Assembly (NCBI RefSeq): GCF_023278185.1
Contig: NZ_CP066356.1
Coordinates: forward strand, 8,548,001-8,612,000
Direction of reading: 5' to 3'
Source of the DNA: Bradyrhizobium elkanii USDA 76
Lineage (GTDB): Bacteria > Pseudomonadota > Alphaproteobacteria > Rhizobiales > Xanthobacteraceae
DNA length: 64,000 nucleotides
Under the pieces are notes generated by a model. That model was not told where the DNA came from, did not search any database, and saw only the letters and a list, made by a program, of their open reading frames with translations. Of the stretch, positions 51,199-60,968 are shown one piece after another. The translations under genes and the position numbers were made by a program. Numbering within the stretch: position 1 is the first letter of the stretch; each line of letters opens with the position of its first letter.

Positions 51199-53466
51199 AT
51201 GTTCTCCTTCCCTTTTCATCGGCGGCACCGCGCGCTTCTGCTCGCGTCGACGGTGATCGCGCCGGCTATCCTTGTCCCCGCCGCGCGGGCGCAGCAGGCG
51301 CCCGCTCCCGATCAGCTGCCGGCGATCGAAGTCACCAAGCCGGGCGACCAGAACGTCACGCGCGCCAGGCCGGCCGCAGACGAAGCGCCGGCGCCGCGCC
51401 GCCCGGCGCCGGGCACCACGCAGAGTAACAATACGGGCAGCGGCAGCGGATCTGGCACGACAGGGACCGGCGTGGCCAACGGAACGGGTGGCGCTGGCGG
51501 CGGCCGCCAGTTCGCCGGCATTGTCGGCTCCTCCTCGGCCGTGATCACCGCCAACGACATCGCGCATTCGCCGGTGCAGTCGCTGCCCGAGATCCTCGCG
51601 CAGGTGCCGGGCGTGCAGCTGCAAACGCCCTATGGCGGGCCGAACGGCGCCAAGACCTCGGTCGACCTGCGCGGCTTCGGCGCATTCGCGACCGACAATA
51701 CCCTTTTCCTGCTCAACGGCCGCCGCCTTAACGACGTCGACAAGGCCGGCTTCGACCTCACCACGATCCCGCTCGATTCCATCGAGCGAATCGAGATCAC
51801 GCGCGGCAACAGCGGCGCCGTGCTTTACGGCGACAACGCGGTGGGCGGCGTCGTCAACATCATCACCAAGACCGGCGTCGGCGGCCCGCCGACGACGATG
51901 CGGGCCGAGGCCGGAATCGGCTCGTTCAACACCCGCATGGCCGCGGTCTCCGCGGCGCTCAATTCCGGACCGTGGTCCACCTCACTCTACGGCAACGGCA
52001 TCAAATCCGACGGCTACCGCGTCAACAATGCGCTCGACCAGCGCAACGCGGTCGGCAACATCAACTACACCACGCCTGATCTCACCGCCTTCCTCACCGT
52101 CACCGGCAGCGACCAGAAGCTCGGCCTGCCCGGCGGACGGCTGGTCGATCCGTCGATCGGCGTCAACGAGCTGCTCACCGATCGCCGCGGCGCCGCGACG
52201 CCCTTCGACTACGCCAACCAGCAGACCGCGAGCATCACCGCCGGCTTCACCAGGACGCTGATCAACGGCGTCGACCTGATCGTCGACGGCGGCTGGCGAC
52301 AGCGCGAGACGCAGAGCGGCTTCTTCGGCACGGTGCCGACCATCAGCTTCGCTTCGACCTACAATGACGCCGCGCTGCAGACCTGGTCGCTCACGCCGCG
52401 GCTCAGCGTCAAGAATGTGATGCTGGGGATGCCGTCGACGATCCTGACCGGCATCGACTATTACGATTCGACTTTCCGCGAGGCGCGCGGCGCCTATCGG
52501 GGCGTCGACCCGTTCCACATCTACAATATCGAGCAGCAGTCCGTGGCCGGCTACTGGCAGCACACGATCGGCGTGCTGCCGACGACCGACTTCTCCTACG
52601 GCGCGCGCGTGCAGAACACCAGCGTCTCGGCGCGCGATCGCTACGACCCGAACGCGCCGTTCGCGTTCGACGCGCAGGCGGCACCGCTCGACAGCAACGA
52701 GACGCAATACGCGCTGCATGTCGGTGTCGAGCATCGCCTGACCGACACCTTCTCGGTGTTCGGCCGCGCGGCGCGCGCATTCCGCACGCCTGATGTCGAC
52801 GAACGCGTCGCGTCGGGTCCGTCATTCGACCCGCTGACCTTCGCCCCGATCCCGCAGACGTTCCAGCTCAAGACCCAGACCTCGCAGGACGTCGAGGGCG
52901 GCTTTCGCGTCAGGACCAACCGCTTCCAGGTCCAGACCAGCGTCTATCTGATGGATCTCGAGAACGAGATCCATTTCAACCCGGTGCTGTTCTTCAACAC
53001 CAACCTCGACCCCACCCGCCGCTATGGCTCGGAGACCAGCGCGGCGCTCAAGGTCAGCGACAGCGTCACCCTGCGCGGCGGCATGGCGATCACCCGCGCG
53101 GTCTTCCGCGAAGGCATCTGGGCCGGCAACGACGTGCCGCTGGTGTCGCGCTACACCGGCAATCTCGGCGTGACCTGGAATATCTGGCAGAACTATCTGG
53201 TGTTCGACGCCACGGTGCGGGCCTGGAGCTCGCGCATCATGGACAACGACCAGGCCAACACCCAGAGCCGGATTCCCGGCAACGCCACCGCCGACATCAA
53301 GCTGAGCGGGCAATATGACCGCTTCTTCTGGTCGCTGAGCGTGAACAACCTGTTCAACGCGCTCTATTACGACTACGCCATCGCGAGCACGTTCACGGAG
53401 GGCCGCTTCTCGGCCTATCCGCTGCCCGGCCGCACCTACATGGTAAAGGCCGGCGCGACGTTTTAG
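51199..53466 (+). CDS. btuB: TonB-dependent cobalamin receptor
   Basis: A 755-residue outer-membrane gated channel. Signal peptide about 1-33 (ARAQ); a TonB-box-like LPAIEVTKPG follows. An unusual Pro/Gly/Ser/Thr-rich linker (about 58-100) separates it from the plug domain (about 105-230), with LPEILAQVPGVQLQ and VGGVVNIITKTG. The 22-strand barrel ends in the aromatic C-terminus MVKAGATF. The riboswitch upstream and the btuCDF genes on the other strand support vitamin B12 as substrate, not iron. Confidence 0.88.
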   Translation: MFSFPFHRRHRALLLASTVIAPAILVPAARAQQAPAPDQLPAIEVTKPGDQNVTRARPAADEAPAPRRPAPGTTQSNNTGSGSGSGTTGTGVANGTGGAGGGRQFAGIVGSSSAVITANDIAHSPVQSLPEILAQVPGVQLQTPYGGPNGAKTSVDLRGFGAFATDNTLFLLNGRRLNDVDKAGFDLTTIPLDSIERIEITRGNSGAVLYGDNAVGGVVNIITKTGVGGPPTTMRAEAGIGSFNTRMAAVSAALNSGPWSTSLYGNGIKSDGYRVNNALDQRNAVGNINYTTPDLTAFLTVTGSDQKLGLPGGRLVDPSIGVNELLTDRRGAATPFDYANQQTASITAGFTRTLINGVDLIVDGGWRQRETQSGFFGTVPTISFASTYNDAALQTWSLTPRLSVKNVMLGMPSTILTGIDYYDSTFREARGAYRGVDPFHIYNIEQQSVAGYWQHTIGVLPTTDFSYGARVQNTSVSARDRYDPNAPFAFDAQAAPLDSNETQYALHVGVEHRLTDTFSVFGRAARAFRTPDVDERVASGPSFDPLTFAPIPQTFQLKTQTSQDVEGGFRVRTNRFQVQTSVYLMDLENEIHFNPVLFFNTNLDPTRRYGSETSAALKVSDSVTLRGGMAITRAVFREGIWAGNDVPLVSRYTGNLGVTWNIWQNYLVFDATVRAWSSRIMDNDQANTQSRIPGNATADIKLSGQYDRFFWSLSVNNLFNALYYDYAIASTFTEGRFSAYPLPGRTYMVKAGATF

Positions 53467-53578
53467 AGCTATCCGGTGGGACGGGGTGTGACTCCGCCGT
53501 ACCCTCTCATCACGTTACAAGCGTCCGCAAACTGGAGTAGAATTCCGGCAGCTGATTTGACCCGTGCAGGGGAAACGC

Positions 53579-53752
53579 ATGGCCAAGGCCGGAAAGACAA
53601 GCAAGGACGGCGCCAAGACCAAAGACAAGACCGACGACAAGTCGAAGAAACCTCCGCCGCCCGCAGCGCTGCAGGACGATGACTATTACGAGGATGGCGA
53701 CATCGCCACGCCGAAGCTCGACCGCTACGGCAATGATGACGAGCCGTTGTAG
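53579..53752 (+). CDS. Small charged hypothetical protein
   Basis: A 57-residue protein with a Lys/Asp/Thr-rich N-terminal half (about residues 5-25) and an acidic tail containing DDDYYEDGD. It is likely disordered and cytoplasmic. AGGGGA lies six bases before the ATG. I do not recognise it; the clear ribosome-binding site and preserved frame support a real gene. It lies between btuB and a family A repeat. Confidence 0.55.
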   Translation: MAKAGKTSKDGAKTKDKTDDKSKKPPPPAALQDDDYYEDGDIATPKLDRYGNDDEPL

Positions 53753-53770
53753 GACGATATCCATCCCAGC

Positions 53771-53892
53771 GTCGTCCCGGCGAAAGCCGGGACCCATACT
53801 CCGCGGCGGCTGTCGTGAATGGGACTCGTCGTTCCACCATCGCCCACCAATAACCATTCGTGGTTATGGGTCCCGGCTTTCGCCGGGACGAC
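53771..53892. repeat. Dispersed palindromic repeat, family A copy 4
   Basis: GTCGTCCCGGCGAAAGCCGG and the inverse CCGGCTTTCGCCGGGACGAC around about 80 bases, between convergent genes. Confidence 0.88.
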
Positions 53893-53904
53893 CTGGGGAT
53901 AGAG

Positions 53905-55152
53905 TTAGGCGAAATCCTCGCCCTCGATCATCCTGATACTACTGCGATCGAGCAGATGCGCGCCAAAACCACCGCGCGCCAGCGATGAGGCGATCTGCGG
54001 TGATGCCAGCAGCAACGCCGTGGTCATTGCCAGCGGCACGGCGCTGAGCCAGTCGAGCCGCACCGGCGTCAGCTCTTCGCTGCTTCCCCGATAGCGCCCT
54101 TCGCCCGTGGCGATGCGGCCGCATTCCCGGATCAGGTCACGCCGTGTGCCATCACGCGATGCACTGCCGAGCAGCGCCTGCATCGCCAGATGCGTCCGCA
54201 CCCCGGCGCGGCCCTCGGCCAGCGGCGCCGGGGTCTCGCCGCGCGAGACGCGCAGCAGCAAATCGACCAGATCGACGCCCGACTGAAAGGCGTTCATCGG
54301 CTCGACCAGCCGCGGGTTGCAGTCGATCAACAGCGGCGTCGCGCTGTCGAGCGGCATGATGACGTCGACCGAGAGCGCACCGTGCCAACCAAGATGCGCG
54401 CCGATGGTCTCGAGGCCAGCGCGGATCGCCGGCCGGCTCACGCTCTCCTTGATCGCCTCGCCACCGCCCACACCGGCCGCAATCTGGCGGTAGGCATGGA
54501 AGCCGACAAGCGTGCCGTGGCAGAACACCGACTGCGCCTTCTCGACCGTGCCGGTGACCAGATCCTGCGCCAGCACCTCGCCGGCAAAATCGTCCGCGGA
54601 CTCGAGGTCGTAGAGCGCGCGATTGAGATCGCCGGTATCGCGCACGAACCAGACGCCGCGGCTGGCGGTGCCGACCGACGTCTTGACCACGGATGGAAAC
54701 CGCACCGCCTCGCGCAGCTCCTCGGCCGAGGTCACGATCCGGGTCGGCGGCTGCGGCAGGCCGAGCCGGTCGAGCAGGCGGTTGAAGCCGGCCTTGCTGT
54801 GCACGGCGCGATAGCTGGCGAAATCCGGCAGCGCGAGGCCGGTACGTGATGCCAGCCCCGCCGCAGCGCGAGCGAACAGAAAGCCCTGTTCATGGGTCGG
54901 CAGCAGCACATCGAAATGCCGCGAGGCCAACAGGCGCTCGACGAAGCGCAGGAAGCCGGCCGGATCTGACCGCAGCGGCGGACAATGGTGGTATTTGCGG
55001 ACAAAGCGGGAGTAGCGCGCCAGGCACCAGCGCGAGGGGTCACAAACCTCGACGTGATGGCCGGCCAGGCCGAGGATCGTGATCGCCTCGCGGCCGGAGG
55101 TGCTGGAGCCCTCCGACACCAGCACGCGGAGCTGCTTTTTGGCGTCGATCAT
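53905..55152 (-). CDS. ATP-grasp superfamily protein
   Basis: A 415-residue protein with a pre-ATP-grasp N-terminal domain (LRVLVSEGSSTSGREAITIL) and an ATP-grasp core (about 120-310), including the nucleotide-binding FPSVVKTSVGTASRGVWFV and the metal-binding LIDCNPRLVEP. It would ligate a carboxylate to an amine or thiol, or carboxylate a substrate; the acceptor cannot be predicted. The C-terminal 90 residues are less conserved and may include a membrane-proximal helix (LAMTTALLLASP). No obvious pathway partners nearby. Confidence 0.8.
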   Translation of the reverse strand: MIDAKKQLRVLVSEGSSTSGREAITILGLAGHHVEVCDPSRWCLARYSRFVRKYHHCPPLRSDPAGFLRFVERLLASRHFDVLLPTHEQGFLFARAAAGLASRTGLALPDFASYRAVHSKAGFNRLLDRLGLPQPPTRIVTSAEELREAVRFPSVVKTSVGTASRGVWFVRDTGDLNRALYDLESADDFAGEVLAQDLVTGTVEKAQSVFCHGTLVGFHAYRQIAAGVGGGEAIKESVSRPAIRAGLETIGAHLGWHGALSVDVIMPLDSATPLLIDCNPRLVEPMNAFQSGVDLVDLLLRVSRGETPAPLAEGRAGVRTHLAMQALLGSASRDGTRRDLIRECGRIATGEGRYRGSSEELTPVRLDWLSAVPLAMTTALLLASPQIASSLARGGFGAHLLDRSSIRMIEGEDFA

Positions 55153-55314
55153 GGCCGATCATCGCCGTGCTGCCGTGCTTTGTCGCCGCATTTAATGCCG
55201 CATGTGTCGATCCGGCACGCCCGTGCCGGGGGCAGCCATGCGCCCGCGTTCATGGACAATTAGCGGCCAATCTCTATTTTCGGCGGGCTTTCCGGAATTA
55301 GGGTTTTCAGGCAG

Positions 55315-56553
55315 ATGGTCGACGTTCTGGCCGCACCGCAGCAAGCGAAAGCCGACAGTGCGCTGCGCACGCTGACGGGGATTTCGGTCGCCCATTGGGT
55401 CAGCCATTTCCATATCTTCGTGCTGCCGATGTTGTTCCCGTTCCTGAAGCAGCAGCTCGGCGTCGGCTATGTCGAGCTCGGCCTCGCGCTGACGGTGTTC
55501 GCGGTGGTCTCCGGGCTGACCCAGGCGCCGATCGGTTACCTCGCCGACCATATCGGCGCGCGCAAGATCCTGTTGATCGGACTGACCGTCGGCGGTTGCG
55601 CGCTGATCGGGCTCGGCCTGCATCTCAGCTATACGTCGCTGATCGTCTGCGCGGTGCTGCTTGGCCTCGCCAACAGCGTCTATCATCCGGCCGACTATGC
55701 AATCCTCTCGGCTCATATGGACGAGGCGCGGATGGGCCGCGCCTTCTCGATCCACACCTTCGCCGGCTTCCTCGGCGGCGCGGTTGCGCCCGCAATCATG
55801 GCGGCACTCGTGGCCTCGATCGGCGGCCTCGGCGCGCTGATCGTCGCCGGCGCGGTCGGTCCGCTGGTGGCGCTGTTCCTGATCGTGCTCGGCATTCCCG
55901 ATGCCGGCGCCAACAAGAATAAGTCAAAGGACGACACGGCATCGAAGGCGAGCGTGATCACGCCAGCGCTGATGGTGCTGACAGCCTTCTTCACGCTGCT
56001 CAGCCTGTCGACCTCGGGCATCAACAATTTCGGCGTGGTCGCACTGATGGGCGGTTACGGCGCGTCGTTCTCGACCGCCAATATCGCGCTGACCGCGTTC
56101 CTCGGCGCCAGCGCGGCCGGCGTGCTCGCCGGCGGCTATCTCGCCGACTGGACCCACCGCCACAGCCAGGTCGCCGCGGCTTGCTTCGCGGTCAATGCCG
56201 CCCTCGTGCTGCTGATTGCGCTGCTCAACCTGCCGCCCGTGGCGCTCACGCTGGCGATGGGGCTCGCCGGATTCCTCGGCGGCGTGATCGCGCCGTCCCG
56301 CGACATGATGGTGCGCAACGCGGCTCCGCCCGGCGCCGCCGGCCGCGCCTTCGGCATCGTCTCCACCGGCTTCAATTTCGGCGGCATCGTCAGCCCGCTG
56401 CTGTTCGGCTGGATCATGGACCAGCACATGCCGCACTGGGTGTTCGGCGCCTCCGTGGTGTTCATGGTGCTGACCGTGCTGCTTGCTCTGGTTACCGAGC
56501 GCAAGCCGCAGGCTTCGGCGTATCAGGCCGAGACCGCCAGCCCGCGCGCCTGA
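55315..56553 (+). CDS. MFS transporter, fosmidomycin-resistance-like
   Basis: A 412-residue, 12-helix major facilitator. The N-terminus AHWVSHFHIFVLPMLFPFLK and the HPADYAILSAHM segment after TM4 resemble the Fsr/fosmidomycin efflux group. A charged central loop (GANKNKSKDD) lies between helices 6 and 7. Efflux or uptake of a small organic compound is inferred. A MarR regulator is encoded convergently just downstream, though its operator faces the ClC gene. Confidence 0.8.
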   Translation: MVDVLAAPQQAKADSALRTLTGISVAHWVSHFHIFVLPMLFPFLKQQLGVGYVELGLALTVFAVVSGLTQAPIGYLADHIGARKILLIGLTVGGCALIGLGLHLSYTSLIVCAVLLGLANSVYHPADYAILSAHMDEARMGRAFSIHTFAGFLGGAVAPAIMAALVASIGGLGALIVAGAVGPLVALFLIVLGIPDAGANKNKSKDDTASKASVITPALMVLTAFFTLLSLSTSGINNFGVVALMGGYGASFSTANIALTAFLGASAAGVLAGGYLADWTHRHSQVAAACFAVNAALVLLIALLNLPPVALTLAMGLAGFLGGVIAPSRDMMVRNAAPPGAAGRAFGIVSTGFNFGGIVSPLLFGWIMDQHMPHWVFGASVVFMVLTVLLALVTERKPQASAYQAETASPRA

Positions 56554-56580
56554 CGTGCGAACGTCGTGCGTGCGGCGCGG

Positions 56581-57033
56581 TCATTCCGACCGTCGCGACA
56601 GCACCTGTTTCAGGAGCGGCTCGATCCGCGACAGCTCATCGAGATGGACCGCCGACAATTCGGCGAGATGATCGGCCGCAAGGCCGGTTAATTTCAGCAG
56701 CACCCGCCGCTGGTCGGCGGGATCGAGCACGCGCTCGACCAGCCCGGCCTCGGACAACCGGTCGACCAGTTCGACCGTGGTGTGGTGACGAAGCCGCAGC
56801 CGTTCGGCCAGATCACCGACCGCAACCGGCCCGCCGCCCGGATACCCCCTGATCGCCAGCAAGGCCTGATGCTGCCGCGGCGTCAGGCCCGCGGCCTTCG
56901 CGGCATCCTGGCTGAACTCCAGAAACCGGCGGATCAGATAGCGAAATTGCGACAGCGCCTCGTAATCGGCCTGGTTGGGAACCCGCTTTGGGTCCTGCCT
57001 CGGCGATTTCGACGGTCCTTTCAACGCTGTCAT
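56581..57033 (-). CDS. MarR-family transcriptional regulator
   Basis: A 150-residue winged-helix regulator. The DNA-binding core is AVGDLAERLRLRHHTTVELVDRL (about 76-98) with the wing EAGLVERVLDPADQRRVLLKLT, the standard MarR DxR motif. The ATG at 57033 follows GGGAG; the frame remains open for 677 codons upstream, which is an antisense artefact of the ClC gene. It is divergent from the ClC channel gene, with a perfect palindrome between them, which suggests autoregulation and control of clc. Confidence 0.9.
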   Translation of the reverse strand: MTALKGPSKSPRQDPKRVPNQADYEALSQFRYLIRRFLEFSQDAAKAAGLTPRQHQALLAIRGYPGGGPVAVGDLAERLRLRHHTTVELVDRLSEAGLVERVLDPADQRRVLLKLTGLAADHLAELSAVHLDELSRIEPLLKQVLSRRSE

Positions 57034-57055
57034 TCGATGTCTCCCGCTTGTAATT

Positions 57056-57072
57056 ATATCGTAATGCGATAT
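57056..57072. promoter_or_regulatory. Palindromic operator between marR and the ClC gene
   Basis: ATATCG (57056-57061), spacer TAATG, CGATAT (57067-57072): perfect six-base arms. The position 23 bases upstream of the MarR ATG and 40 bases before the ClC ATG fits a MarR-binding site controlling both genes. Confidence 0.6.
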
Positions 57073-57111
57073 GACGCCCCGCGTCCACTTCATCCGAGCC
57101 TTACGCCACCA

Positions 57112-58920
57112 ATGAGTGTCATTTCCACCAAATCGAGCGCCTCCGCCAAGACCAGTGCCAAGATCGGCGACAAAGCGAGCCACCTCCTGAGCGACTTCAC
57201 GACCGATCCCCGCGTCGTGGTGATCTCGGCGATCGCCGTGTTCGTCTCCGCCGCCGGCGTGCTGGCCGGTGCGGGACTGCTGCAGCTGATCAAGCTCGCC
57301 ACCAACATCGCCTATTTCGGCCAATTCAGCTTCGCCGACCTGAAATTGCAGGATTCGCCGCTCGGGCTCTGGACCGTGCTGGTGCCGGTCGCGGGCTCGC
57401 TGATCATCGGCCTGATGGCGCGTTTCGGCAGCGAGAAGATCCGCGGGCACGGCATCCCGGAAGCCATCGAGGCCATCCTGCTCGGCCGTTCCCGGCTCGA
57501 CCCCAAGGTCGCGATCCTCAAGCCCTTGTCGTCGGCGGTATCGATCGGCACCGGCGGCCCGTTCGGCGCCGAGGGCCCGATCATCATGACCGGCGGCGCG
57601 ATCGGCTCGCTGATCGCGCAGATGCTCCCGGTCAGCGACAACGAGCGCAAGACCCTGCTGGTGGCGGGCGCCGCAGCCGGCATGACCACCGTGTTCGGAA
57701 CGCCGATCGCCGCGATCATGCTCGCGGTCGAACTGTTGCTGTTCGAATGGACGCCGCGCAGCTTCATTCCCGTCACCGTCGCCGCCGTGGTGGCGGCGGT
57801 CGGACGCACCTTCCTGCACATGCCCGCGCCGCTGTTTCCGTTCACCGGCGGCGTCGACATCTCGGTGCTGCAGCTCGGCGCCTGGATGCTGATCGGAATC
57901 CTCTCCGGGCTGCTGTCGGGCGTGCTCACCCAACTGGTTTATGGCTGCGAGGACGTCTTCCTCAAGCTGCCGATCCACTGGATGTGGTGGCCGCTGATCG
58001 GCGGCCTGGTGGTCGGCCTCGGCGGACTGATCGAGCCGCAGGCGCTCGGCGTCGGCTATGACAACCTCGCGTCGATGCTGAGCGGCGACGTGGTGCTGAA
58101 GGCCGCGCTGCTGCTGCTCGTGGTGAAGGCCGTCATCTGGTCGGTCGCACTCGGCTCGGGCACGTCGGGCGGCGTGCTGGCGCCGCTGCTCATCATGGGC
58201 GGCGCGATGGGAACGGCGCTGAGCGGCTATCTGCCGGCGGCGAGCCCCGGCTTCTGGGCGTTGCTGGCGATGGCGGCGACGATGGGCGGCACGATGCGCT
58301 CGCCGCTGACCGCGACCTTCTTCGCCGTCGAGCTCACCGGCAACACCCATGTGCTGTTGCCGTTGATCGCAGCCTGCGGCACCGCGCATGGCGTCACCGT
58401 GCTGCTGATGCGGCGCTCGATCCTGACCGAGAAGGTGGCGCGGCGCGGCCATCATCTGGTCCGTGAGTACCGCGTCGATCCGTTCGCGCTGACCCGCGTG
58501 CGCGACGTCATGACCAAGGCGGTCGAGACCGTCGCCGACACCATGACGCTGCACGGCGCGGCCGCCTTCCTGACCAACCCGAAGACAGCTCACCCGAGCT
58601 TTCCAGTCGTCGACGCCAACCACAACGTGCTCGGCGTGATCGACCCGCCTTCCGTGCTGCGCTGGCGCCGCGCCGGCAAGCATCGCACCGCGACGCTCAA
58701 GCAGCTGCTGGCCGGCAGCAAGATCACCGTCGCCTATCCCGACGAATATCTCGACCGGCTCGCCGATCGCCTGATGCAGGTCAACGTCTCGCATCTGCCT
58801 GTGATCTCCCGCGAGGACCAGCGCCTCGTCGGCTATATCGGCTGGAAGGACCTGATGCGCGTGCGCGCCAGGCTGCAGGCCGAAGAGACCCAGAAGACCG
58901 CGTTCTTCGGCGCTCGATAG
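57112..58920 (+). CDS. ClC-family chloride channel/transporter with CBS domains
   Basis: A 602-residue membrane protein. ClC selectivity motifs are visible: RGHGIPEAIEA, GGPFGAEGPIIMTGG, with the gating Glu in GAEGP, and GSGTSGGVLAPLLIMGG. About 18 membrane helices precede two C-terminal CBS domains (about 455-595, VRDVMTK and LPVISREDQRLVGYIG). ATG at 57112 is chosen; an earlier ATG at 57064 overlaps the palindrome. It may be a Cl-/H+ antiporter or fluoride/chloride channel; the Glu suggests an antiporter. Confidence 0.88.
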   Translation: MSVISTKSSASAKTSAKIGDKASHLLSDFTTDPRVVVISAIAVFVSAAGVLAGAGLLQLIKLATNIAYFGQFSFADLKLQDSPLGLWTVLVPVAGSLIIGLMARFGSEKIRGHGIPEAIEAILLGRSRLDPKVAILKPLSSAVSIGTGGPFGAEGPIIMTGGAIGSLIAQMLPVSDNERKTLLVAGAAAGMTTVFGTPIAAIMLAVELLLFEWTPRSFIPVTVAAVVAAVGRTFLHMPAPLFPFTGGVDISVLQLGAWMLIGILSGLLSGVLTQLVYGCEDVFLKLPIHWMWWPLIGGLVVGLGGLIEPQALGVGYDNLASMLSGDVVLKAALLLLVVKAVIWSVALGSGTSGGVLAPLLIMGGAMGTALSGYLPAASPGFWALLAMAATMGGTMRSPLTATFFAVELTGNTHVLLPLIAACGTAHGVTVLLMRRSILTEKVARRGHHLVREYRVDPFALTRVRDVMTKAVETVADTMTLHGAAAFLTNPKTAHPSFPVVDANHNVLGVIDPPSVLRWRRAGKHRTATLKQLLAGSKITVAYPDEYLDRLADRLMQVNVSHLPVISREDQRLVGYIGWKDLMRVRARLQAEETQKTAFFGAR

Positions 58921-59087
58921 GTTCGCGGCGAGTTGCCCGGCGGAACAAATTTCCGCCGGGCGGCAACGCTCGATCCCAGCTGGCAAATCGTCGCCAGCGC
59001 ATCCCAGAGCTTCATCGGCGCTGGTTGACAGCATCAGGGGCTGACCCATGATGCCGTCAACCAAAAACAGCCTCGGGATGAAATGCC

Positions 59088-60806
59088 ATGACCTCGACCC
59101 CAGACCTCGTGATCCGCGGCGGCACGATCGCCGATGGCAAGGGCGGCGACCTCTATGAAGCCGATGTCGCGATCTCAGGCGGCAAGATCACCGAGGTCGG
59201 CAAGGTCTCGGCAAAAGGCACGGAAGAGATCGACGCCAAAGGCAAGCTCGTCGCGCCCGGCTTCGTCGACGTCCACACCCATTACGACGGCCAGGTGACC
59301 TGGAGCCAGGACATCACGCCGTCGTCGCAGAACGGCGTCACCACGGCGATCATGGGCAATTGCGGCGTCGGCTTCGCGCCGTGCCGGCCGAGCGACCACA
59401 CCAGGCTGATCCAGCTGATGGAAGGCGTCGAGGACATTCCGGAGCCGGTGCTCTCCGCCGGCATTCCCTGGGCGTGGGAGAGCTTTCCCGACTACATGGA
59501 GTGGCTGTCGAAGCGCAGCTTCGACATGGACGTCGGCGCGCAGCTGCCGCATGCGGCGCTGCGGGTCTATGTCATGGGCGAGCGCGGCGCGCGCCGCGAT
59601 CCGGCAACGCCTGACGACAACAAGGCGATGGCGGCGCTCGCCGGCGACGCCGTGCGTGCGGGCGCGCTCGGTTTCTCGACCTCGCGCACGCTCAATCACC
59701 GCACCTCGACCGGCGACTACACGCCGACGCTCAAAGCGGGCGAAGATGAACTGACCGCGATCGCCGGCGCGATGCACGGCGTCGGCCGCAGCGTGCTGCA
59801 ATTCGTGCTCGACCAGAGCACCGTGCACGAAGACCTGCCGATGATGCTGCGGGTCGCCGAGAACACAAGATGCCCGATCTCGTTCTCGGTCGCCCAGGCT
59901 GACAAGGCGCCGCGGCGCTGGCGGCAGACCATGGACACCATCAATGAAGCCGCCGCCCGCGGCCTGTCGATCACGACCCAGATCGCGGCGCGGCCGGTCG
60001 GCCTGCTGCTCGGGCTCGAATTGTCGCGCAACCCGTTCCAGACCCATCCGAGCTATCGCGAGATCGCCAGGCTGCCGCTGGCCGAGCGGCTCGCGCAGCT
60101 GCGCCGGCCCGAGGTGCGCGCGGCGATCCTGAGCGAGAGCGCGACGGCAACCGACGATCCGCTGTTCTTCCGGCCGAATTACGACAAGATGTACCTCCTG
60201 GGTAATCCGCCGGACTACGAGCAGCCGCCGGAAAACGCGCTCGGCCCGCAGGCGCGCCGCCAGGGCCGGCAGCCGGAAGAGCTCGCCTATGATGCAATGC
60301 TGACTGACGAGGGCCGCGGCATGCTCTATGTGCCGTTCCTGAACTATGCCGACGGCAATCTCGACGCCGTGCATGAGATGCTGCGCGAGCCGAGTGCCGT
60401 GCCCGGCCTCTCCGACGGCGGCGCGCATTGCGGTATTATCTGCGATGCCAGCTTCCCGACCTATCTCTTGACGCACTGGACGCGCGACCGCAGCCGCGGC
60501 GAGAAGCTCTCGATCCCGTTCGTCGTCGCGGCGCAGTCGCGCAAGACCGCGCTGTCGGTCGGCCTGCATGATCGCGGCGTGATCGCTCCTGGCTTCAAGG
60601 CCGACGTCAACGTGATCGATTACGACCGGCTGCATTTGCACCCGCCGAAGGTGCATTACGACCTGCCGGTCGGCGGCCGCCGCCTCTTGCAACAGGTCGA
60701 CGGCTATGACGCCACCATCGTGTCGGGCATCGTGACCCAGCGCGAGGGCAAGGCCACCGGCGCGCGCCCGGGCAGACTGGTGCGCGGCGCGCAGGGCTTG
60801 AACTGA
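59088..60806 (+). CDS. N-acyl-D-amino-acid deacylase / D-aminoacylase-like amidohydrolase
   Basis: A 572-residue metal-dependent amidohydrolase. The N-terminal beta domain [14 protein letters not shown] leads to the metal site [11 protein letters not shown]; the [18 protein letters not shown] stretch is typical of D-aminoacylases, and LSDGGAHCG supplies a later Asp/His site. The C-terminal segment [23 protein letters not shown] closes the beta domain. D-aminoacylase subgroup members differ in substrate, so the exact reaction is open. Downstream lie a repeat and an insertion sequence. Confidence 0.87.
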   Translation: MTSTPDLVIRGGTIADGKGGDLYEADVAISGGKITEVGKVSAKGTEEIDAKGKLVAPGFVDVHTHYDGQVTWSQDITPSSQNGVTTAIMGNCGVGFAPCRPSDHTRLIQLMEGVEDIPEPVLSAGIPWAWESFPDYMEWLSKRSFDMDVGAQLPHAALRVYVMGERGARRDPATPDDNKAMAALAGDAVRAGALGFSTSRTLNHRTSTGDYTPTLKAGEDELTAIAGAMHGVGRSVLQFVLDQSTVHEDLPMMLRVAENTRCPISFSVAQADKAPRRWRQTMDTINEAAARGLSITTQIAARPVGLLLGLELSRNPFQTHPSYREIARLPLAERLAQLRRPEVRAAILSESATATDDPLFFRPNYDKMYLLGNPPDYEQPPENALGPQARRQGRQPEELAYDAMLTDEGRGMLYVPFLNYADGNLDAVHEMLREPSAVPGLSDGGAHCGIICDASFPTYLLTHWTRDRSRGEKLSIPFVVAAQSRKTALSVGLHDRGVIAPGFKADVNVIDYDRLHLHPPKVHYDLPVGGRRLLQQVDGYDATIVSGIVTQREGKATGARPGRLVRGAQGLN

Positions 60807-60826
60807 GAGACACAGCGATCGGCGCG

Positions 60827-60914
60827 TAGCCCGGATGCAGCGAAGCGCAATCCCGGGCAGCTCTGTCCGCAGATGGGGCAGCCCCGGATTTCGCTGCGCT
60901 TCATCCGGGCTACA
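60827..60914. repeat. Dispersed palindromic repeat, family G
   Basis: TAGCCCGGATGCAGCGAAGC at the left and GCTGCGCTTCATCCGGGCTA at the right, a near-perfect inverse around a 40-base centre. Confidence 0.88.
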
Positions 60915-60958
60915 GAGAGCTCGACATTGATGCGAACTGCGGCCACCGCGTCACCCTC

Positions 60959-60968
60959 CCCTGGAGGG
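60959..60968 (+). repeat. Target-site copy, left of the ISAs1 element
   Basis: CCCTGGAGGG; the right copy at 62163-62172 is CCCTCGAGGG (9 of 10). Both lie in a palindromic family H-like repeat that the element has split. Confidence 0.65.

Noticed and set aside
57034..59064. Long upstream extension of the MarR frame (677 codons)
   Set aside because: It lies opposite the ClC gene, is extremely rich in Arg, Gln and Asp, and the ATG at 57033 with GGGAG gives a normal-sized MarR.
59175..60692. A 505-codon open frame on the minus strand opposite the D-aminoacylase-like gene
   Set aside because: It is Arg/Ala/His-rich with no domain pattern and mirrors a strongly supported gene; a GC-rich antisense artefact.
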